Source of the DNA: Sinobaca qinghaiensis
Lineage (GTDB): Bacteria; Bacillota; Bacilli; Bacillales; Marinococcaceae
DNA: 64,000 nucleotides
Reading direction: 5' to 3'
Assembly: GCF_003610495.1 (NCBI RefSeq)
Contig: NZ_RAPK01000009.1
Span: 62,001 to 126,000 of the forward strand
Part shown: positions 60,023 through 64,000 of the stretch, piece after piece
How the letters are laid out: the number at the start of each line of letters is the position of its first letter
Numbering within the stretch: position 1 is the stretch's first letter
Position numbers and translations under genes: made by a program
Notes under the pieces: model-generated
Database searches by the model: none
What the model was told of the DNA's origin: nothing
Seen by the model: only the letters and a program-made list of their open reading frames with translations

Positions 60023-61081
60023 CTACCTCCTTTTTCCAATTTGTCTTGTCAGTCGTCTCTGCTGGAAAAGCAGAAGCCCAAATACCGGCGCACCGGCTAC
60101 CGCCGTTATGACTCCAATCGGCAGTTCTGTCGGCGCGATAATCGTACGGGCCAGCAGATCCGTAAGTGCCAGAAATCCTCCGCCGATCAGCATAGAGAGC
60201 GGCAGCAGGTGGCGGTGATCCGGTCCCCAGATGAGACGGGTCAGATGCGGTATAACAAGTCCGACAAATCCGATGGTTCCGGATACTGCTACGGCAGAGC
60301 CGGTAATAATCGAAGCCGCGGCTAATATTGCCATCCGCCGGACTTTTGTATTCACTCCGAGCGTTTTCGCCGTTTCTTCTCCAAAAACGAGAGCGTTCAG
60401 CTCTTTGGCATTCCACAATAAGATAAGACAGCCTACGATAAAAAACGGCAGAATCAACCCTACATATTCCCATCCTCTCATCGCCACGCTGCCCATGATC
60501 CAGCTGATAATCTGACGAAGCTCATCGCCTGTCAGGGCAATCATTAACGATATTAACGAGCCTAAGAACGAGCTGAAGATAATACCTGCGAGAATAATCG
60601 TCTCCGTGGAAAGGCTTCGTTCAATTGCTTTTACAAAACCGAGCAGCAGCAGCAGCGTGATCATGCCAAACAGAACGCTCACTGCCGGAAGAGTAAAACG
60701 GCCAAGTCCCGGTATGGAAAGCCCTAAAAACAACACGGTGACCGCTCCCAGGGAAGAACCTGACGAAACGCCGAGCGTATAGGGGTCGGCAAGCGGATTT
60801 TTCAATAATCCTTGAAAGGCAGCGCCTGCAATTGCAAGCCCTGCCCCTACAAGAACCGCTAACAAAACCCTAGGCAGCCTTATTTCTTTAATAATATTTA
60901 CGAATGTAGTATCAAGGTGAGAGGGAAAATCAAGTCCGAGAGCTGTACGCCCTATAATTTCTGCACTTACGAAAAACGGTACCTGAACACTTCCCACCGA
61001 AACCCCGACTACAATACTTGCGACTAGAAATACAAAGGCTGCAATGTAGGCTGCCGGCTTACTGTTCTTCAGTAAAGACAT
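60023..61081 (-). CDS. btuC: Corrinoid ABC transporter permease (BtuC/YvrB-like)
   Basis: FecCD-family permease of 352 residues with about nine to ten transmembrane helices. Family motifs GAGLAIAGAAFQGLLKNPLADP and the cytoplasmic VPHLTRLIWGPDHR coupling region that contacts the ATPase are present. It overlaps the btuF end by 23 bases. Cobalamin rather than iron-siderophore specificity is inferred from the riboswitch and the operon content. Confidence 0.92.
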   Translation of the reverse strand: MSLLKNSKPAAYIAAFVFLVASIVVGVSVGSVQVPFFVSAEIIGRTALGLDFPSHLDTTFVNIIKEIRLPRVLLAVLVGAGLAIAGAAFQGLLKNPLADPYTLGVSSGSSLGAVTVLFLGLSIPGLGRFTLPAVSVLFGMITLLLLLGFVKAIERSLSTETIILAGIIFSSFLGSLISLMIALTGDELRQIISWIMGSVAMRGWEYVGLILPFFIVGCLILLWNAKELNALVFGEETAKTLGVNTKVRRMAILAAASIITGSAVAVSGTIGFVGLVIPHLTRLIWGPDHRHLLPLSMLIGGGFLALTDLLARTIIAPTELPIGVITAVAGAPVFGLLLFQQRRLTRQIGKRR

Positions 61082-62036
61082 CCGGATACACCACTTCTGC
61101 CATCTGCTGCAGACCGTCTGTCAATCTTGGTCCCGGCCGGCTTACAAGATCGCTGTCTAAATCATGTACTTCTTCATTTTCAACAGCAGGAACATCCGAC
61201 CACCCGTCGCGATTTAAAATATTTTCTGTGGAATTCTCCACCCTGAAGCCGTACGTGGTAACGATAATATCCGGATTCAGTGCAACAACATCCTCTTCTG
61301 TGTAAGGAACCCAGCCTTCTTCTTCAGCGGCTGCGTTATCAGCCTGAATAATATCAAGCATTTCATCCATGAATGTATTCTGTCCGGTAGTAAAGATATT
61401 CGGCGGCGCGTCTACTTCCACCCAGACGGTTTTACGGTCTTCCTCAGAAATAGCAGAGGCTGTCTCTTCGATGGAAGCCACATCCTCTTCCATTGTATCT
61501 ACTATAGAAGAAGCTTCCTCCTCTGTCCCTGTAGCCTGGCCTATCATATTGATTGTATTGTACGTTTCTTCAAATGAGGTGGCATCGTTTACTACAAGAA
61601 TTTCTGCTCCCGCTTCTTCAAGCTGGTTTAATCCTTCTTCTGAATTCTGAACAGCAGATGAATCAGTTAAAATAAGATCGGGTTCAAGAGAAAGAACTGT
61701 TTCGACGTCAAAATCAAGACCGCCTACACTTTGTTTTTCCTGAGCTTCTTCCGGATACGTATCAAAATCCGTTACTCCTACTATCTGATCTCCGAGTCCC
61801 AGCGCAAAAGCAATTTCTGTATTACTTGGCAGCAGGCTGACAATATTCTCCGGCTCTTCTTCGATCGTGATTTCTTCTCCCATTCCGTCTGTTATTGTTA
61901 CGGGATAACCTTCTGCCTGCTCTGAACTTTCCTGTTCTGAACTCTCCTGGCCTTGTTCCTCTTCCGTTTCTCCGCCGCAGGCAGCAAGTGCAGCTGCCAT
62001 TCCAGCGGTCATCGTTAGTAAAAGTGCTTTTTTCAT
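61059..62036 (-). CDS. btuF: Corrinoid-binding lipoprotein BtuF-like
   Basis: Substrate-binding protein of the ABC importer. Signal peptide with lipobox LAAC (Cys at about residue 20), then an acidic Gln/Glu/Ser linker (23-42) and two helical-backbone lobes with NIVSLLPSNTEIAFALGLGD and DLVSRPGPRLTDGLQQMAE. 325 residues. The long acidic linker fits a salt- or alkali-exposed surface. First gene of the B12 operon. Confidence 0.92.
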   Translation of the reverse strand: MKKALLLTMTAGMAAALAACGGETEEEQGQESSEQESSEQAEGYPVTITDGMGEEITIEEEPENIVSLLPSNTEIAFALGLGDQIVGVTDFDTYPEEAQEKQSVGGLDFDVETVLSLEPDLILTDSSAVQNSEEGLNQLEEAGAEILVVNDATSFEETYNTINMIGQATGTEEEASSIVDTMEEDVASIEETASAISEEDRKTVWVEVDAPPNIFTTGQNTFMDEMLDIIQADNAAAEEEGWVPYTEEDVVALNPDIIVTTYGFRVENSTENILNRDGWSDVPAVENEEVHDLDSDLVSRPGPRLTDGLQQMAEVVYPDVFTEEQ

Positions 62037-62116
62037 ATTGGTTTCCCCCTTTTGTAATATGTCCTAAAAATCCAGAAAATCAGGAGCCTGTCGTTAAGCT
62101 CTATGTAAGATAATAA

Positions 62117-62145
62117 GAAAAGCTCTTCCCTGAAATGGGAAGAGC
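62117..62145 (-). terminator. Terminator of the cobalamin riboswitch
   Basis: Minus strand GCTCTTCCC / GGGAAGAGC, six-base loop, then TTTTC, about 80 bases before btuF. Confidence 0.85.
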
Positions 62146-62224
62146 GGATAAGCGTTCCAGCTTTAATCAGCTGAACCATATTATATCCGGCATCCTCTTA
62201 TCCCCGAGAGTGCAGCACCGATTA

Positions 62225-62385
62225 CATATATGGCAGGTATCCTGACTTATGCCCAATTCAAAGATCCTTCCCGTTCATACAGAACAGTGGACTGCTTCTT
62301 TGAAAGCTGCACTTACAGTGGCGGGACCGTACCGGCATCTCACCGGTTTCCCTTTTAACGGAAAGAGCACTCTTTCCGACCATAT
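62225..62385 (-). promoter_or_regulatory. Cobalamin riboswitch
   Basis: The minus strand carries the class signature: AAAGGGAAACCGGTGAGATGCCGG-type P4/P5 region, GGTCCCGCCACTGTAAGTG, and the B12 box GTCAGGATACCTGCC (62246-62232). With the terminator at 62117-62145 it fills most of the 420-base gap upstream of btuF and should switch the btuF-to-pduO operon off when adenosylcobalamin is plentiful. Confidence 0.96.
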
Positions 62386-62423
62386 ACATGATATTCTATT
62401 CATTTATAAGGACAATCTTCTAT

Positions 62424-62429
62424 AGTATA
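62424..62429 (-). promoter_or_regulatory. Possible -10 element of the B12 operon
   Basis: Minus strand TATACT just upstream of the riboswitch and downstream of the methyltransferase gene; -35 is poor. Confidence 0.4.
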
Positions 62430-62455
62430 CATCATCAGCCTGCGATACACAGCAA

Positions 62456-63202
62456 TTATTGGAAGGATTCCTCCCCTTTTTTCCGACAGATAAAAATCTG
62501 CCGCGGTGACCTGCTGTTATCGTATTCCGCGGCGCTGTAATCCCCGAAGAAATACACCGGTTCGAGATCATATCTCTGCAGCATCTGCCTGAGCTGATGC
62601 TGTTCATAAAGTTTGACCCGTTCTACATATCTTCTTTCCGTTCCGTTTTCCCTAATCGTAATTTTTTTCTCCACATAGTCCTGGCCGGCACGCCGTTCCT
62701 GCAGTACCGTCATGCCGTCCCGTTCCGATTCATCAAAAGGGACAAGGTTTTCACGGACATAAGCGGGATTTAAATAATCAAACAAAAACCACCCGCCCGG
62801 TATTAACGCATCGGCGGCTTTTTGAAAGACCAGCTCATTTTCTTCATCTTCAAGAAAGTAGCCGAAGCTTGTAAATACGTTAAACGCTGCTTCAAATTCC
62901 TGTTTGAGCTCAACTGTACGAATATCGGCGCGTCTGTACTGTACCGGAAGGTCATTTGTGAGATCGATGGCTTTTTTCAAAAGCGCCGGGGATAGATCAA
63001 TTCCTGTTACATCAATGCCTTTTCTGCCCAGCCATCTGGCGTGCCTGCCGTTGCCGCAGCACAAATCAACTGCTTTCATTCCTTTTCTCATCGGCATATA
63101 GGACATCAGCGACTGCAGTTCTCCAGCCGCTTTCGCTTCATCGCGGTGATCGTAGACTTTTAGATAATCCTCCTGAAAGTGTTCCTCAAACCAGGCTTTC
63201 AT
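62456..63202 (-). CDS. Class I SAM-dependent methyltransferase
   Basis: 248 residues with a Rossmann methyltransferase core: VDLCCGNGRHARWLGRKG (motif I, about 45-62), GIDLSPALL and the acidic ADIRTVEL; a C-terminal beta-rich extension follows (about 165-248). Substrate unknown. It lies 11 bases after resE with AGGAGGG before the ATG and may be read with it. It is the last gene before the B12 operon. Confidence 0.75.
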   Translation of the reverse strand: MKAWFEEHFQEDYLKVYDHRDEAKAAGELQSLMSYMPMRKGMKAVDLCCGNGRHARWLGRKGIDVTGIDLSPALLKKAIDLTNDLPVQYRRADIRTVELKQEFEAAFNVFTSFGYFLEDEENELVFQKAADALIPGGWFLFDYLNPAYVRENLVPFDESERDGMTVLQERRAGQDYVEKKITIRENGTERRYVERVKLYEQHQLRQMLQRYDLEPVYFFGDYSAAEYDNSRSPRQIFICRKKGEESFQ

Positions 63203-63213
63203 TTCTTTCCCTC

Positions 63214-64000
63214 CTATTGTTCTTCATTTTTTTCATAATCAGAAGGGATGTAAAAACGAAACGTGGTTCCCTCATTCATTCTGCTCTGGGCGGCTATATA
63301 ACCGCCATGGGCTTCCACGATATTTTTGGCGATGGCCAGGCCAAGTCCGGTGCCGCCTTTGCTGCGTGTCCGCGCTTTATCTGCTTTATAAAAACGTTCG
63401 AAAATAAATGGCAGATCTTCCTCCGGTATTCCAGTACCGTTATCAATGACAGCTGCAGTTAAACCGTCCTGATTATTTGTCATTTCGAGCAGTACACTGC
63501 CTCCAGATTCTGTATGGCGGATCGCATTGTGCACCAGGTTTGTTAACACCTGCTCTATCCGGTCAGCATCAGCAAAAATAAAAGCTTCGTCTCCTTTTAC
63601 GGAAGACTCCAGCGTCAGCCCTGCTTCCGAAGAGAGCCCCTGAAATTTCTTTTCCATTTTATCCGTTAATGTTTTAACATCCATCCACTCTTTTTCCAGA
63701 TGAAGATAGCCTGCCTCCATACGGGCGAGATCAAGCAGCTCATTTACGAGGCGCCCCATACGAAGTGACTCTTCGTAAATAATCTGACCGATTTCTTTTT
63801 TCTCTTCTTCGGTCGAAGCAATGCCGTCTACAATAGCTTCGCTGTACCCCTGAAGCATGGATATCGGTGTCCGGAGTTCATGGGAGACGTTTGCGATAAA
63901 GTCTTTCCGAAGCTTGTCATGCTGCCGTTCCTCTGTCATGTCACGGATAACCGCCACCGCTCCTCTGACAAACGTTTCATCGTATAACGGCGTCATCAGA
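63214..64000 (-). CDS. resE: Sensor histidine kinase ResE (partial, cut by right edge)
   Basis: C-terminal 262 codons of the redox/oxygen-responsive kinase that phosphorylates ResD. Visible are the end of a PAS region, the HisKA domain with the phospho-acceptor in [19 protein letters not shown], and the ATPase domain ([30 protein letters not shown]). The N-terminal membrane and HAMP parts lie beyond 64000. ResE controls respiration genes in B. subtilis; the qcr operon in this window is a plausible downstream target in the cell. Confidence 0.9.
   Translation of the reverse strand, partial: LMTPLYDETFVRGAVAVIRDMTEERQHDKLRKDFIANVSHELRTPISMLQGYSEAIVDGIASTEEEKKEIGQIIYEESLRMGRLVNELLDLARMEAGYLHLEKEWMDVKTLTDKMEKKFQGLSSEAGLTLESSVKGDEAFIFADADRIEQVLTNLVHNAIRHTESGGSVLLEMTNNQDGLTAAVIDNGTGIPEEDLPFIFERFYKADKARTRSKGGTGLGLAIAKNIVEAHGGYIAAQSRMNEGTTFRFYIPSDYEKNEEQ

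Overview
The window is chromosomal DNA from a Bacillota bacterium of the family Bacillaceae, reading mostly on the minus strand. The gene order follows the Bacillus subtilis block from bshB1-mgsA-dapB-ypjD through qcrABC, the aromatic supra-operon, ndk, hep/men, mtrB-folE, gpsA-plsY-der, ypfD-cmk, prsW-ypdA, recQ-ypbB, fer and serA to resE. Acidic protein tails (QcrC, BtuF), moderate GC and a futalosine-type menaquinone gene set suggest the halophilic or alkaliphilic side of the family (Alkalicoccus, Salisediminibacterium or B. selenitireducens-like). That placement is an inference. No rRNA, tRNA, insertion sequence, prophage or CRISPR array was seen.

Layout. 1-9 kb: bacillithiol deacetylase (cut by the left edge), methylglyoxal synthase, dihydrodipicolinate reductase, a MazG-like pyrophosphohydrolase, YitT, YugP and YpjA membrane proteins, the menaquinol:cytochrome c reductase operon, ypiF and ypiA. 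8.8-8.9 kb: a candidate small RNA with its own promoter and terminator. 9-21 kb: tyrA, hisC, trpABFCDE (with a TRAP-controlled leader), aroH, aroB, aroC, cheR. 21-27.6 kb: ndk, then both heptaprenyl diphosphate synthase subunits with menG and three futalosine-pathway genes (mqnA, ubiX-like, mqnP-like), then mtrB (TRAP itself) and folE. 27.6-35.5 kb: yphF, yphE, gpsA, plsY, der, fni, ypfD, plsC, cmk. 35.5-42.3 kb: a SAM-riboswitch operon metI-yitJ-metH. 42.3-50.3 kb: a small zinc ribbon, prsW, ansA, bacillithiol-disulfide reductase, a CarH/LitR-type B12-binding MerR regulator, a phosphoesterase, a tail-anchored charged protein, recQ and ypbB. 50.4-52.6 kb: ferredoxin and serA, the latter behind a long structured leader. 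52.7-62.4 kb: a B12 uptake and late-assembly operon (btuF, btuC, a BtuD-CbiZ fusion, cbiB, cobD, cobU, cobQ, cobS, a cobU-like gene, pduO) under a cobalamin riboswitch. 62.5-64 kb: a methyltransferase and the 3' part of resE.

How the parts connect. Chorismate made by the aro genes feeds tryptophan (trp), tyrosine/phenylalanine (tyrA, hisC, aroH) and menaquinone (mqnA), whose side chain comes from hepS/hepT. Menaquinol is then used by the qcr complex and sensed through ResE. MtrB encoded at 26.7 kb is expected to bind the twelve (G/U)AG triplets seen in front of trpE. Cobalamin links three regions: the uptake/assembly operon, the B12-dependent methionine synthase MetH, and the B12-binding transcription factor.

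Most notable: (1) a candidate small RNA at 8.83-8.93 kb whose C/U-rich loop is complementary over ten bases to the serA ribosome-binding region; (2) a serA leader with a T-box-like element and a 13-bp hairpin; (3) the CarH/LitR-type regulator in an apparent operon with bacillithiol-disulfide reductase; (4) two divergent CobU-like proteins in one operon; (5) the absence, at their usual positions, of spoIVA, sleB and ypeB, which would fit a non-sporulating lineage.
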